The position numbers and the translations under genes are program-made. Below, piece by piece: positions 37,917-47,492 of a DNA stretch of 54,022 bases. The stretch spans positions 1-54,022 of the forward strand of contig JAHLWT010000026.1 in assembly GCA_019057775.1 (NCBI GenBank), read 5' to 3'. The first letter of the stretch is position 1; the number at the start of each line of letters is the position of its first letter. Origin of the DNA: Promethearchaeota archaeon. Its GTDB lineage: Archaea; Asgardarchaeota; Lokiarchaeia; Sigynarchaeales; SOKP01. Under the pieces are notes generated by a model. That model searched no databases. It was not told the origin of the DNA and saw only the letters and a list, made by a program, of their open reading frames with translations.

Positions 37917-38231
37917 TTAGTTATTTTTATTTTCAGAAATAGAATTTAATCTTAGATGTTCTCTTCCTATAATCAAGATTTTTTTAGCATTACCTAATTT
38001 CACTTTTACTATATAACATCGACCTCGTTGGTCTATAACTGTGCCTGTCCTTCCGTGATATCGAGTGTGTGGCATGCCACGTTTATGCTGGCTTGAATCT
38101 GTTATGATATCAACTTTATCATTGATGTTATAATCGATTAAATATTTTTCAATTGATCCTAAACCTCGGTCACGTACATTTTTCCTATGCTTCTGCCGCG
38201 ATTTTGTTCTATATCCATGATGTTTAACCAA
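37917..38231 (-). CDS. rpl21e: Large-subunit ribosomal protein L21e (eL21)
   Basis: A 104-residue basic protein with the family start HGYRTKSRQKHRKNVRDRG, then NINDKVDIITDSSQHKRGMP, HTRYHGRTGTVIDQRGRCYI and VKVKLGNAKK, the SH3-like core of L21e. It lies in the conserved pus10-rpl21e-rpoF order, 116 bases after pus10. Confidence 0.96.
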   Translation of the reverse strand: MVKHHGYRTKSRQKHRKNVRDRGLGSIEKYLIDYNINDKVDIITDSSQHKRGMPHTRYHGRTGTVIDQRGRCYIVKVKLGNAKKILIIGREHLRLNSISENKNN

Positions 38232-38347
38232 TGAAGCGCACCAAACTAAATTTAATGTAATTATTCAGTCGATTTAATAGAATTATGAATTATTGTTTAT
38301 TTATTTTTGGATTTTAAGAAGGGGTTTCATGTGTGTTATCAGCGTCT

Positions 38348-39706
38348 CTATGATAAAATTTCTAGAACATCCAATTCTTTACAAATTAGAGGAATATTAA
38401 AAATCTCTGAAAAAGAAGGAGAAGTGCGTCCATCATCACCACTAATTAATTCCTTAATATAAGTTCCTCCTTGGGTTTCAATCGTAAATTTAAAGATATT
38501 ACTTTTAATGAATTTCCCTTCTATTTTATAGATAAACTTTTTTCTTATTTTATCAGCACGTCGATGAGACACTCTATGCGGAGTTCTTTGACGAATGGCC
38601 TTATTTTCCAGGATTTTTTTAAGCTCTAATTCCTTTTGATTAAAAATTTCTTTAGAGATTTTATTACTAGCTTTTACTACTGCTCTATAGATTTTCTTTG
38701 TATTTTTAGCTTCTGCTTTAAGTTTTATAACTTCGCTTTTATTGCTGTATCTTAAATTTTGAATTTTCACTTTTTTTTTATTACTTTTATTTACTTTTTT
38801 TTCTAATGTTAGTAAATCTAAACTTCTATTCTTAGGATTTCTTAATTCAAGAATAAAAGGTCTTCCATAACCTAACATCCTTACATCAATATCTTCTCTA
38901 CCAGCTCCATGAAATTTTGAATCTGTTGAGCTGGTTGCTTTAAGAAACTCTGGAGTAATTCGTTCTTCTACACTTGTTAAATATTGTTTACCCGAAAAAT
39001 TACATAATTTACAACCTTTTCCCATACAATTCTTACAGAACCAATGAGTTTGAGGGATTCCTCTGATGAGTTTGTTATATTTTCCGTAAATAAACAGAGA
39101 TTTTAAAATTATTTCAATCTCGAATGTTTCATAATCGAAAGAATAAATAAGTAATACATCTGGACGTGTAAATTCAGGAGGTTTATTTAATTTATCCCTC
39201 AAAATTTTTCCAAAAACACGGTTGAAATGACTCTTAAAAGATTCTGCTTCTAAAAGGTTGAACTTAGTCTTGAAAGCATCTTCTCTATTTATTATGTGAG
39301 ATTTTGGTTTTGACCCAATTAAAAAATTATTGAATTCGATTCCATTTAATGATTGGATTGTTTTAGTTAGATATTTCTTGATATTAGAGAAAATACCATT
39401 ACATAAATAACAAACTGATTTGTCATCTTTTTTTTTAGAGATTAATCCTTCATTTTTTAGTACATTGTATGCAGGGGTGTAGTGAGCATTATCAGCAAGT
39501 ACTTTTAACTTAGATATCGCTTGTTTTTGTTCATTAGTATCTCCAGATAAATAATATCTGTGGTTTTCCATTGTAATAGAGAGTAATATAGAATTTCCTC
39601 TCTCGTAGTTGGTGGTGCTTGTACCTAAAAGGGAAAACATTCTACCTAAACAACGGATACAGACATAATAATTGTGGTAAATATCAATAACTTTATTGAA
39701 AAACAT
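38348..39706 (-). CDS. pus10: tRNA pseudouridine synthase Pus10
   Basis: Makes pseudouridine at positions 54 and 55 of archaeal tRNA. The 452 residues begin with a zinc module (CIRCLGRMFSLLG and CYLCNGIFSN). The RNA-binding part has a C-terminal pattern typical of Pus10: HWFCKNCMGKGCKLCNFSG is an extra Cys cluster, and SKFHGAGREDIDVRMLGYGR carries the catalytic Asp. Further blocks are PFILELRNPKNR, RTPHRVSHRRADKIRKK and TQGGTYIKELISGDDGRTSP. It leads the leftward cluster of translation genes. Confidence 0.95.
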   Translation of the reverse strand: MFFNKVIDIYHNYYVCIRCLGRMFSLLGTSTTNYERGNSILLSITMENHRYYLSGDTNEQKQAISKLKVLADNAHYTPAYNVLKNEGLISKKKDDKSVCYLCNGIFSNIKKYLTKTIQSLNGIEFNNFLIGSKPKSHIINREDAFKTKFNLLEAESFKSHFNRVFGKILRDKLNKPPEFTRPDVLLIYSFDYETFEIEIILKSLFIYGKYNKLIRGIPQTHWFCKNCMGKGCKLCNFSGKQYLTSVEERITPEFLKATSSTDSKFHGAGREDIDVRMLGYGRPFILELRNPKNRSLDLLTLEKKVNKSNKKKVKIQNLRYSNKSEVIKLKAEAKNTKKIYRAVVKASNKISKEIFNQKELELKKILENKAIRQRTPHRVSHRRADKIRKKFIYKIEGKFIKSNIFKFTIETQGGTYIKELISGDDGRTSPSFSEIFNIPLICKELDVLEILS

Positions 39707-39878
39707 ACTTGCTTAAATAAAGTAGTTGATAATATATTGATTTTACTTACGAGAATAAAGTGGAGTAAAAAAATTTTAATATCGATTTATTGAATAATTT
39801 ACCATTATAAAAGTGATTTATTCCAAATTAGTATTCTTAGAGAAATATAAACAAAAAAAAATAGAGGGGGATAATTAT

Positions 39879-41261
39879 TTATTTTTTCTCCCATTCAAAA
39901 TCTAAGGTTACAAATTTCCGTGTATAGAAGTAGGAGATAAGCAGAATTATTGATACTATTGGACCAAATATAATTAAACCAATAGAATAACTAAACACTC
40001 CTGTCGGAGAAATATCTGGTAAGGATAAAATAGCTCCAATGAAAAATGCACCTACAGCCTGAAAGATGTTTAAAATTATAGAAGGAAATCCCGTATAAAT
40101 CCCTGCTTTCAATTCTCCCGTAGATTTTTCATCATCTTCCGCTACATCAGCATATAAAATATAGGGAAATAAAAACCAGCCCCCTAAAGTTGCACCGATC
40201 CCCACAATAAAAATGATTCCAATAATTAAATAAGAATCCATAGGGATTAACGCTAATAGAGATACTGGAAGAAAAGCTATAGCACCAATAAATACATAAA
40301 GTAAGGCTTTTTTCTTACCCAATTTTTGAATTGTTCTTCTCCATAAGTATAAAAAAACGAAGATCGTTAATAGTAAGGCAACAGCAGGAATAATATAATC
40401 AATGAGCCCCTTTAAATTTAATGCATCTACAAGGTATTTTAACATAACCGTTGTAATCATTGACCACCCTAAACCAGAAATACCAACCATGAGCACTATT
40501 TTCATAAAATTCTTATTTTTTACAATGGTCTTTAAACTTTCAATTAAGTTTGATTTGATCTCATAGTTAGGTTCAGTAGGCATCTTAAAAGCGATGATAT
40601 AGAATAAAACAACTGTTAAAATACCAAAAATTAAGATAGGAATACTTAGATTTATTGGAATTGGAATGTTTAGATCTACTGCTGACTTTAAAGCTCCAAT
40701 ATAACTTGTAAGAATTATCATTGAGAAAAGAGCCATAATCCCACTTCCAATATAATTGAAAGTATTTTGAAATTGAGAGACTTTTGGTCGTTCTTCTACA
40801 GGAAATTCTTCTGCCATCCATGCTTGATAGGGAGTAGTTACCGCATAACTTGCGCGAAAAACAATCTCCCATATTAACACCCATACAAAAAGAGTTCTTG
40901 AATCGTTAAGATCGATTACTAGTCCAGGTAATAATAAGAAAATAATTGAAATTCCTAATAGAGGAGCAAAAATTATAATATATGGTTTTCTTCTCCCCCA
41001 CTTTGTATACTTTGTATCACTAATCCACCCCAGTAAAAATTGTGAAAAAGCTATAGTTAAATACCCCATTGAAATAGCAAATCCCACAAGAAGGGGTTGC
41101 AGTCCATATCCGCTTGTATATAATGTTAATAGTGCCCACCCTTCAATACCAAGGACAATCGACGTACCTAACCGTGGTGAACTGAAGAGTATTTTCATTA
41201 AATTGCTAGTTTTTTCTCTTTTAATTTCACTTGTTTCATTCATTTTTACTTCAGATTGCAT
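39879..41261 (-). CDS. MFS transporter, sugar:cation symporter (GPH/MelB) type
   Basis: A 460-residue transporter with about twelve hydrophobic helices. The loop after the second helix reads WISDTKYTKWGRRKPYIII, matching the GPH/MelB signature DxxxTxxGRRxP. A second landmark in the later half is YADVAEDDEKSTGELKAGIY, like the conserved acidic loop of the family. These carriers take up sugars or glycosides with a cation. A GH57 enzyme further right could use such substrates, but the two genes are not in one operon. Confidence 0.85.
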   Translation of the reverse strand: MQSEVKMNETSEIKREKTSNLMKILFSSPRLGTSIVLGIEGWALLTLYTSGYGLQPLLVGFAISMGYLTIAFSQFLLGWISDTKYTKWGRRKPYIIIFAPLLGISIIFLLLPGLVIDLNDSRTLFVWVLIWEIVFRASYAVTTPYQAWMAEEFPVEERPKVSQFQNTFNYIGSGIMALFSMIILTSYIGALKSAVDLNIPIPINLSIPILIFGILTVVLFYIIAFKMPTEPNYEIKSNLIESLKTIVKNKNFMKIVLMVGISGLGWSMITTVMLKYLVDALNLKGLIDYIIPAVALLLTIFVFLYLWRRTIQKLGKKKALLYVFIGAIAFLPVSLLALIPMDSYLIIGIIFIVGIGATLGGWFLFPYILYADVAEDDEKSTGELKAGIYTGFPSIILNIFQAVGAFFIGAILSLPDISPTGVFSYSIGLIIFGPIVSIILLISYFYTRKFVTLDFEWEKK

Positions 41262-41399
41262 TGATAATTGTTTTTTATTTTTAAAAGGAATAACAAATAT
41301 AATTTAGAGATAGCTGAATATAAACATTTATTAAAAAACTTAGAAAAATAATACAATTTTAAAAAAGTAGTCTTATAAAGTATAATTTTAAGCTTTAAT

Positions 41400-42392
41400 T
41401 TAATCCTCTTCTTGATCCCATCCTAAATCTTTTAAAACAGAATCTAATGCCTCAGATTCCTCCTCTAGAACAAATTCTGTGTCGTATTCAGAAGCAGAGA
41501 ACTCTGTATCGAAATTAGGGGGAGATAACTCATCAAATGAAGGTATACTATCAAGAGGGGGAAATTCTACAGCAGCAGAAGATAATCCCGATGAAGGTAT
41601 AACTTCTTCCGATAGAGGTGGTGATTTTTCCGAAACAACCTCATCATCTATTTCCATAGGCGTATAATCATCAAGGGGAACTGGTGGAACCTCATCATCA
41701 TACACTTTAAATTCAGATTCAGAAATTAGAGTTTGTTGCGGGGGTGTTTGGACTGTTTTACTTTCTACTCCTATACTAACTGTTTTTGGGATCGAAACAA
41801 TGCCACTTTCAGCAGAAGGTTCAAGTTCTTCAAACTCAGCACCCTCTTTTTCCCAATCATCCAAAAATCCTAATAAATCATCTAATGCTGCTTTATCTTG
41901 TTCCACAGAGGGCTTTACAAGAAGAGCACCCTCTTCTTCTGCTATTTGCGGAGCCGGTTTCTTAAATTCTGATGGTGCATCAAAGGATACCACCATTTCT
42001 GTTTCAATATCACCGGAAATTAATAGGTTTAGCTTTTTAACTAATTCACGTAAATATCCAAGATAATATCCAATTGTATACACCTTCTTGAGAGCCGCAA
42101 ACACAACATATTGATCATTTATAGCTTGTAAAATGCTGTAGCCAGATGTATTATGTAAAATTATTTCTGTTAATGCTCCATGAACAGTTGCTTGATTTAA
42201 TCTCAATCCTAGATCAATTAAGGCTGTACTTGATGCAGAAGTTGCATCGGCATCTAAATCTGAAGAGGAGGAAGTCGCAACTTTCATCCCTACTCTAGAT
42301 AAAACTGCCAAGTTCTCTAAATCAGTTTTATTCTCTTCTTCTCTTAAGACATACATCAATTTTTCTCGTATATCTTCCGCAATTGACGACAT
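41400..42392 (-). CDS. Roadblock/LC7-domain protein with long acidic tail
   Basis: A 330-residue protein. Residues about 20-125 form a roadblock/LC7 domain: LENLAVLSRVGMKVATSSSS, DADATSASSTALIDLGLRLN, GALTEIILHNTSGYSILQAI and YVVFAALKKV. The remaining 200 residues are acidic and low in hydrophobicity, rich in Pro, Ser and Glu (for example DDEVPPVPLDDYTPMEIDDE), with a short hydrophobic end (LDSVLKDLGWDQEED). Roadblock proteins act as GTPase partners in Asgards and eukaryotes, and four small GTPases are in this window, though none adjacent. The tail may recruit other proteins. Confidence 0.82.
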   Translation of the reverse strand: MSSIAEDIREKLMYVLREEENKTDLENLAVLSRVGMKVATSSSSDLDADATSASSTALIDLGLRLNQATVHGALTEIILHNTSGYSILQAINDQYVVFAALKKVYTIGYYLGYLRELVKKLNLLISGDIETEMVVSFDAPSEFKKPAPQIAEEEGALLVKPSVEQDKAALDDLLGFLDDWEKEGAEFEELEPSAESGIVSIPKTVSIGVESKTVQTPPQQTLISESEFKVYDDEVPPVPLDDYTPMEIDDEVVSEKSPPLSEEVIPSSGLSSAAVEFPPLDSIPSFDELSPPNFDTEFSASEYDTEFVLEEESEALDSVLKDLGWDQEED

Positions 42393-42492
42393 TTACTTTT
42401 CTGCCTTATTAAAATATCTTATTGGATAAGATTTTTCTAGTTGAGATTTATGTATTAATAGAGACTTCATTTTTATATATTTTATCATTACT

Positions 42493-43203
42493 TTATTTTA
42501 AAAACTTATTCATATTCATTTGAGTTGTAGAGGGTGTTCTTAACCTTTGAAAAGAATAGCCAGATAAATCTGTTATTAACCTTTTCATTTCATCAATTAC
42601 CTCATCTGGAAAAATATCATTCGTATCAATCATGAAAACCCCTTCTTTTGTCGATAAAAATTGGGTATAGGAGGAGAGAATAGATAACAAATATTCTTTA
42701 TCTTCTTCATTCCATTCTTTCCGTATTCTTTCGATTGAGCCTCTTTGAATTATTCTTTTCATGAGGGTATCTGGTTTTGCATATAAATAAAAGATATAAT
42801 CTTCTTTCCATTGAATCGATTTATAAGTGTCTAAAATAAGGGTAAAATCTTTTTCTTTCAAGTTCAAGCTTTTAGAGTAAATTAAAACACACGATGGTGT
42901 TCGATCCAAAATTATAATTCTTCCATTATATTTATTATCAAAATTTGTAACATTCCTATTTCTTCTAATGAATTGTTGAAGAAAGTGAATTTCACTTCTA
43001 AAACCAATTTGTTTATTTGAAGATCCGAAAGGAAAAGGAGGATTTTTTATATATCTCTCAGGAAAAAATTTGAATTTATTGTCTTTTCCAAAATATTTTT
43101 TGAATAATGTAAATATTGTTGTTTTTCCAACTCCATGAGCTCCAGCAATAGATATTATAATGTTATCCTTTTTTCCTTTATTCCTATAAATATTTTTTAC
43201 CAA
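42493..43203 (-). CDS. P-loop kinase related to deoxynucleoside/thymidylate kinases
   Basis: A 236-residue P-loop NTPase. Walker A is AGAHGVGKTTIF, the region RIIILDRTPSCVLIYSKSL contains a DRx signature like the one in deoxynucleoside and thymidylate kinases, and a lid-like stretch is RGSIERIRKEWNEEDKEYL. PERYIKNPPFPFGSSNKQIG replaces the usual nucleoside-binding loop. It may phosphorylate a nucleoside or other small molecule; the acceptor is unclear. Standing alone, 100 bases after the roadblock gene. Confidence 0.72.
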   Translation of the reverse strand: MVKNIYRNKGKKDNIIISIAGAHGVGKTTIFTLFKKYFGKDNKFKFFPERYIKNPPFPFGSSNKQIGFRSEIHFLQQFIRRNRNVTNFDNKYNGRIIILDRTPSCVLIYSKSLNLKEKDFTLILDTYKSIQWKEDYIFYLYAKPDTLMKRIIQRGSIERIRKEWNEEDKEYLLSILSSYTQFLSTKEGVFMIDTNDIFPDEVIDEMKRLITDLSGYSFQRLRTPSTTQMNMNKFLK

Positions 43204-43332
43204 TCTCTCGTACTCCCGCTAAAATTAATTAGATCCTAATAATAAAACAATGGTTCTAAATAATTATCCTAGAGATCATTGATTTTTCTTATTATTAAAA
43301 TTTTATATTGAGGGAGAAATGATGTGTAGAGA

Positions 43333-44394
43333 TTAAAGCACGATTAATATCATTATAACAATGTTATAAAGACAATTTGCAATTATCGTATTATAAATAT
43401 TTCCATTTATCGAATACAAAACACCTAACACCGTGAACGTGAAAAAGTTCGTTAAGAAAAAGCTTAGGCCAGCAGGAAAAGAGAAAAGTAGCATAACTAC
43501 TGAATACGCTAAAGCAACTATAAGGATAACATAATATTCATTTCTAAATTTTTGTTTCAATGCATTGTGTAATACTCCTCTAAACACTATTTCGGATGAC
43601 ACTACGACAGTTATTAATGAAAGGGTTAATATTAATTTCCATAATATATCAGTATCTCTTATTACTTGATTTTGGTCAATTATACTCGTTTCTATGTCAA
43701 AAAAATCCAAACCTGCATCATTAATTATGCTTATAAAGGAATTTGAAAGAAAATCGATTATTATTAAAATGAATGTTCCTACAATACCAACTAGGATTGC
43801 TATGAGTATTTTTTTTTTATCTGAGTAAAAACCTAGTTTTTTGTAACTATGTCTTTTATTATAAATATACCATAGGGGATAGATTCCAAATACTAATTCA
43901 GGTAGTTGACTTAACACAATGGTGACAATATTCAAGCCTAAATCTTCAGTATCAAATTGAAGTGTGATAAGGGTAAATAATAAAAAGAAAACAATTACTA
44001 AGATATAAATACAAGTACTGAATATATTAATTCCTTCTTTTAAGTTCCACGAGTCTTTTTTTAGAAGAAACTTATACTCGGGTTCCAATTTCTTATTAGT
44101 AAATATCAAGCCAGGTTTTTCTTGAATGAACGCTTTTTTACTTTCAGGAATTTTTTCTAAGGGAGTATTGCATATTGGACATTGCTCTAAAACAGTAGAA
44201 GTAATAGTAGAGCCACAACCTGAACATTTACGTGAGATTTCAAGCTTCTGGGGATAAATTGATTTAACAACTTTTTTACTTGATTTAACCTTAATGACTA
44301 ACTTACCACATTCAGGACAATAAGTCTCATTTTCCTCTATGTTTGCACCACAATGTACACAGTGTTTAATTTTTGGATAACTTTCTTTTGGCAT
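43333..44394 (-). CDS. Zinc-ribbon protein with degenerate CPBP membrane domain
   Basis: A 353-residue protein. The N-terminus has two zinc ribbons (CVHCGANIEENETYCPECG; CSGCGSTITSTVLEQCPIC). Seven to eight membrane helices follow, ending in a CPBP-like domain. Where active enzymes have EExxxR, this one reads SSEIVFRGVL, so one Glu is Ser. The usual HxxxN is NCLYN, and no His is present in the intervening helix (YSVVMLLFSFPAG). It is therefore probably an inactive paralogue of the protease at 33149. The role may be sensing or scaffold, with the zinc ribbons facing the cytosol. Confidence 0.8.
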   Translation of the reverse strand: MPKESYPKIKHCVHCGANIEENETYCPECGKLVIKVKSSKKVVKSIYPQKLEISRKCSGCGSTITSTVLEQCPICNTPLEKIPESKKAFIQEKPGLIFTNKKLEPEYKFLLKKDSWNLKEGINIFSTCIYILVIVFFLLFTLITLQFDTEDLGLNIVTIVLSQLPELVFGIYPLWYIYNKRHSYKKLGFYSDKKKILIAILVGIVGTFILIIIDFLSNSFISIINDAGLDFFDIETSIIDQNQVIRDTDILWKLILTLSLITVVVSSEIVFRGVLHNALKQKFRNEYYVILIVALAYSVVMLLFSFPAGLSFFLTNFFTFTVLGVLYSINGNIYNTIIANCLYNIVIMILIVL

Positions 44395-44524
44395 ATCTCT
44401 AAATATGAGCTCATTCGATAATTTATTTTGTTTAATATATAAACTAAGAATTAAATAATTTTGGATTAAAATTTATATGAGAAAAGATATAAGCAATAGT
44501 AATTAGTTTTATTCGATTATAGTT

Positions 44525-44932
44525 TTGTATGAAATCATTAACCTGGATACTGACATGCTAAAAAAAATCTTTAAAAAGAGAATAATTGAAATTTATGAGA
44601 AATTTAATGATAAAAAAATACTAATAGCTGATGATATGGCTAATTTCTTCGGATTAGAGTCATTAGGAGTATGGAAAATTCGAGGAAATGGAGTTCTACT
44701 ACTCACAAAAGAAGAATTAATCTTCGGAATATGGAAGCCTAAAAGGGATTTATTAATCCTCGTTAGAAATATTATTGAGATTTCTAATCCAAAATCACAT
44801 ATGCATCGATCAGTTTTTAGGCCTCTCTTAAAAATAGTTTTTAAAAATGAACGAGGAGAATCTGATTCAGCTGCTTGGTATGTACGAGAATTAGATAAAT
44901 GGAATCAGATTCTGAATGAATTAATTGCATAA
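44525..44932 (+). CDS. PH/GRAM-like domain protein
   Basis: A 135-residue protein starting at TTG. A short helix leads into strands with the pattern GVWKIRGNGVLLLTKEELIF, GIWKPKRDLLILVRNIIEIS and RPLLKIVFKNERGESDSAAW, ending in a helix RELDKWNQILNELI. Seven strands then a C-terminal helix is the PH/GRAM fold, which often binds lipids. The match is by pattern, not by a known catalytic or binding motif. It diverges from the pseudo-CPBP gene and ends 14 bases from the convergent GH57 gene. Confidence 0.6.
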   Translation: MYEIINLDTDMLKKIFKKRIIEIYEKFNDKKILIADDMANFFGLESLGVWKIRGNGVLLLTKEELIFGIWKPKRDLLILVRNIIEISNPKSHMHRSVFRPLLKIVFKNERGESDSAAWYVRELDKWNQILNELIA

Positions 44933-44946
44933 ATTAGAATAAAAAA

Positions 44947-46221
44947 TTAATTTTTTTCCTCTTTTGTTCTTCTTAAGTTCTTTTTTGTAATATATGATAA
45001 TTCCATAAGTAGTAATCCCTGATAATAAGTGCATGAATCAAAATATCCTTCTCCTAAATCTGATTTTCCTGCATGATTTAGAGCCATTTGAGCGTTTAGT
45101 GCGGCTCTCATCAATAATTCAATCCCTTTATATATTAAATTAGGGCTCCACATCCCATTCTGGGGATTGGCCCACCAGACAGGACAAGAATAAATTCCTT
45201 TATCGTAGAAAAAGCGGGAAGTATTATAATATTTCTCTACATCCCAATTCATTGTTAAATCAGTATTATCTGCCAAGTTCATTAAATTGTTAAGACTTTT
45301 CATGAATTTCCAGTAATATTTATGAATACTATTATCTGGATGTTTCCATAACGGGTAAGGAATTTCTGCTTGAATATCTTCATAAGACGTACTCCAACTA
45401 GATTCTCTTGGAGTAACTTTTCTTTTTGAGATGGGAAAATATTTATCTAAATCAGAAATAAATACAATCTGTATTTTCTCATCTTCATTAATGAGATCTA
45501 AAACCCTCTTAAGAAAAGTTTTTTCATAACGCGGAATGTGGTGTCCAAAAGTCTCTCCATCCATAGCAGTGACTATATACCTATCAATTTCCTTGATTGA
45601 AGTCAATTTTTCATTATTAGTCTGTTGGAAAATCTCTTTTATTTCTTTTACAAATACTTTAGCAGTTATATTCTTAAAAGAAATCTTGTTACTCAAAATA
45701 TCATCTCTAAAAAATAGCTGTAGTCCATTAGGAGAGGTATATATTTTATCATAGGGCCACTCTATAGGACATGCAATTCCACTCATTAATACCCATTTAT
45801 ATCCTAATTGTCGTATATATTTAGCTACAGTCCCAGAGATTGCTAATTCAGGAGGGAAGAATCCTATTCCTTTCCAGCGCCCAAATTCTTTTCTGTTTAT
45901 TTCTTCATTGATCTGAATTTGGTGTTGTACTTCTTTCTTGGGAATCAAAGGGAGAATTGGGTGGTATTTTGCTGTCCCTACTACTTCAATTTTATTTTCA
46001 GAAACTAAATTTTTAAGTAAATCCATAGAATCGGAGAGTCCATATTGATATAGTAATTCGATAAGAACTCCATTGATGTTCAAACTGAATTTAACATCGT
46101 CGTATTCTTCAAGTAATGAAAATAGGGGTCTATAACATTCTTTATCAACTCGCTTTAAGACATTAATATCCTGAGTAGGTGGTTGGTATATGTGGAGTAA
46201 TGGTGCCCAATATGTTGTCAT
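44947..46221 (-). CDS. Glycoside hydrolase family 57 enzyme
   Basis: A 424-residue retaining glycosidase with the GH57 fold. The N-terminal HIYQPPTQ corresponds to the first conserved region, KWVLMSGIACP and GFFPPELAISG hold the nucleophile Glu, and TAMDGETFGHH the acid/base Asp. Such enzymes act on alpha-glucans or related polymers. It follows the 3-dehydroquinate synthase gene by 9 bases on the same strand, so both share a transcript even though their pathways differ. No signal peptide is present, pointing to an intracellular glucan. Confidence 0.88.
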   Translation of the reverse strand: MTTYWAPLLHIYQPPTQDINVLKRVDKECYRPLFSLLEEYDDVKFSLNINGVLIELLYQYGLSDSMDLLKNLVSENKIEVVGTAKYHPILPLIPKKEVQHQIQINEEINRKEFGRWKGIGFFPPELAISGTVAKYIRQLGYKWVLMSGIACPIEWPYDKIYTSPNGLQLFFRDDILSNKISFKNITAKVFVKEIKEIFQQTNNEKLTSIKEIDRYIVTAMDGETFGHHIPRYEKTFLKRVLDLINEDEKIQIVFISDLDKYFPISKRKVTPRESSWSTSYEDIQAEIPYPLWKHPDNSIHKYYWKFMKSLNNLMNLADNTDLTMNWDVEKYYNTSRFFYDKGIYSCPVWWANPQNGMWSPNLIYKGIELLMRAALNAQMALNHAGKSDLGEGYFDSCTYYQGLLLMELSYITKKNLRRTKEEKN

Positions 46222-46230
46222 TTTTTCTCC

Positions 46231-47346
46231 TTATTTCTCAATTATAGTTTCTTTTATTGCTGTACCAAAATGTGTAGCTCCAGGACCAATATGAACTAAA
46301 AATTCATCTCCAATTTTAATATCTACTACAGATTTAGCCTGACCATCAGCCCCAACTAAGCGTATAGTCTCAGCATTTTGACAAATACAGCTTAAATTAG
46401 TAATTATATCATCTTTTACAGCTTCTAATTCGAATCTGAGCATTGGGCGGGTTTCAATTTTTACCCTTCCAATTGAAACAATCCTTGCCTCACCTTCAGT
46501 TGTAACAGCTATAACTTTATCACCACCTTTCAGTTCGCTTAGATATTTTGTGCGATATAATTTATCAGGATCGTTATCAGGTACTATTAAATAAGCAGAT
46601 ACATCGCCAGCATTGACTCTAAATGGTCTAGATGCTACGAATTGAGTCTCAAATGACTCAGAGTGAATTAAACAGAACCCTGCTGCTGTAGATCCTACCA
46701 AGAATCCTTCTCCAATATTTAGAAGAGAAGTTGAATCAATACATACTCGTTCGCTCTCCGGAATTGTTTGGATTCTACTAATTTTTGCTTTGGTTAATTC
46801 TATATGGAAATCTGATCTGATAAGTTTCTTCAAATCACCAATATCGTTAAGATCTTTTGGTTTTATAATAATTCCATCTACGCCAATTTCAAGAGTTTTT
46901 AACATAAGTTCAGCTTCTTGAACGCTTTCTACTTCAGCAATTAAATCAGTACCATAAGAATGCATATCTGCTATAAGATTTTCGAATGGAATAATCTTCC
47001 AATCTTTAGCTGAAACTATAATGAAATTTACATATCCAGCTTTAGAAATTTCAACGATTCTTCTTTCATCTTCTTTAGATTTTAATTCTACATAGAAACC
47101 TATATGTTCATAGGTAGATCTTTCTTTATCTACAACTTCTTTCAAATCATCAATATGTTCATAAATCAAAAATTTAGATTGAATATGAGGATCTTTCGTA
47201 TACACATTTACTCGTTCGATATTTTCAAATTCACTAAAAGTCTCTTTGGAGACCATAAAGTTCAAGATATTTTTATTAAATGCCTCCTGAACAAATTCTT
47301 TAAAATTATCATGTCTAAATTCAAAGTTTAGAATTAATCTCTTCAT
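46231..47346 (-). CDS. 3-dehydroquinate synthase II (archaeal type)
   Basis: This archaeal enzyme family turns 2-amino-3,7-dideoxy-D-threo-hept-6-ulosonate into 3-dehydroquinate, opening the aromatic amino acid route. The 371 residues show the family blocks ELTKAKISRIQTIPESERVC, IDSTSLLNIGEGFLVGSTAA, GFCLIHSESFETQFVASRPF, RVNAGDVSAYLIVPD and GGDKVIAVTTEGEARIVSIG. The first 190 residues form a domain with Lys residues IIVSAKDWK and IIKPKDL. No other shikimate gene is in the window. It is directly followed by a GH57 gene. Confidence 0.9.
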   Translation of the reverse strand: MKRLILNFEFRHDNFKEFVQEAFNKNILNFMVSKETFSEFENIERVNVYTKDPHIQSKFLIYEHIDDLKEVVDKERSTYEHIGFYVELKSKEDERRIVEISKAGYVNFIIVSAKDWKIIPFENLIADMHSYGTDLIAEVESVQEAELMLKTLEIGVDGIIIKPKDLNDIGDLKKLIRSDFHIELTKAKISRIQTIPESERVCIDSTSLLNIGEGFLVGSTAAGFCLIHSESFETQFVASRPFRVNAGDVSAYLIVPDNDPDKLYRTKYLSELKGGDKVIAVTTEGEARIVSIGRVKIETRPMLRFELEAVKDDIITNLSCICQNAETIRLVGADGQAKSVVDIKIGDEFLVHIGPGATHFGTAIKETIIEK

Positions 47347-47492
47347 TATCCTTTAAAAAATGGTCTATGAAAATATAATAAGACTTATTTTATTATATTA
47401 TATTAATAATATTAAATTTTTAAGTTAGAAAAATCATATAATTTATAAATCAGATAAATATAATTGAAAATTCTAAAAGGAGTTAAGCCAAA

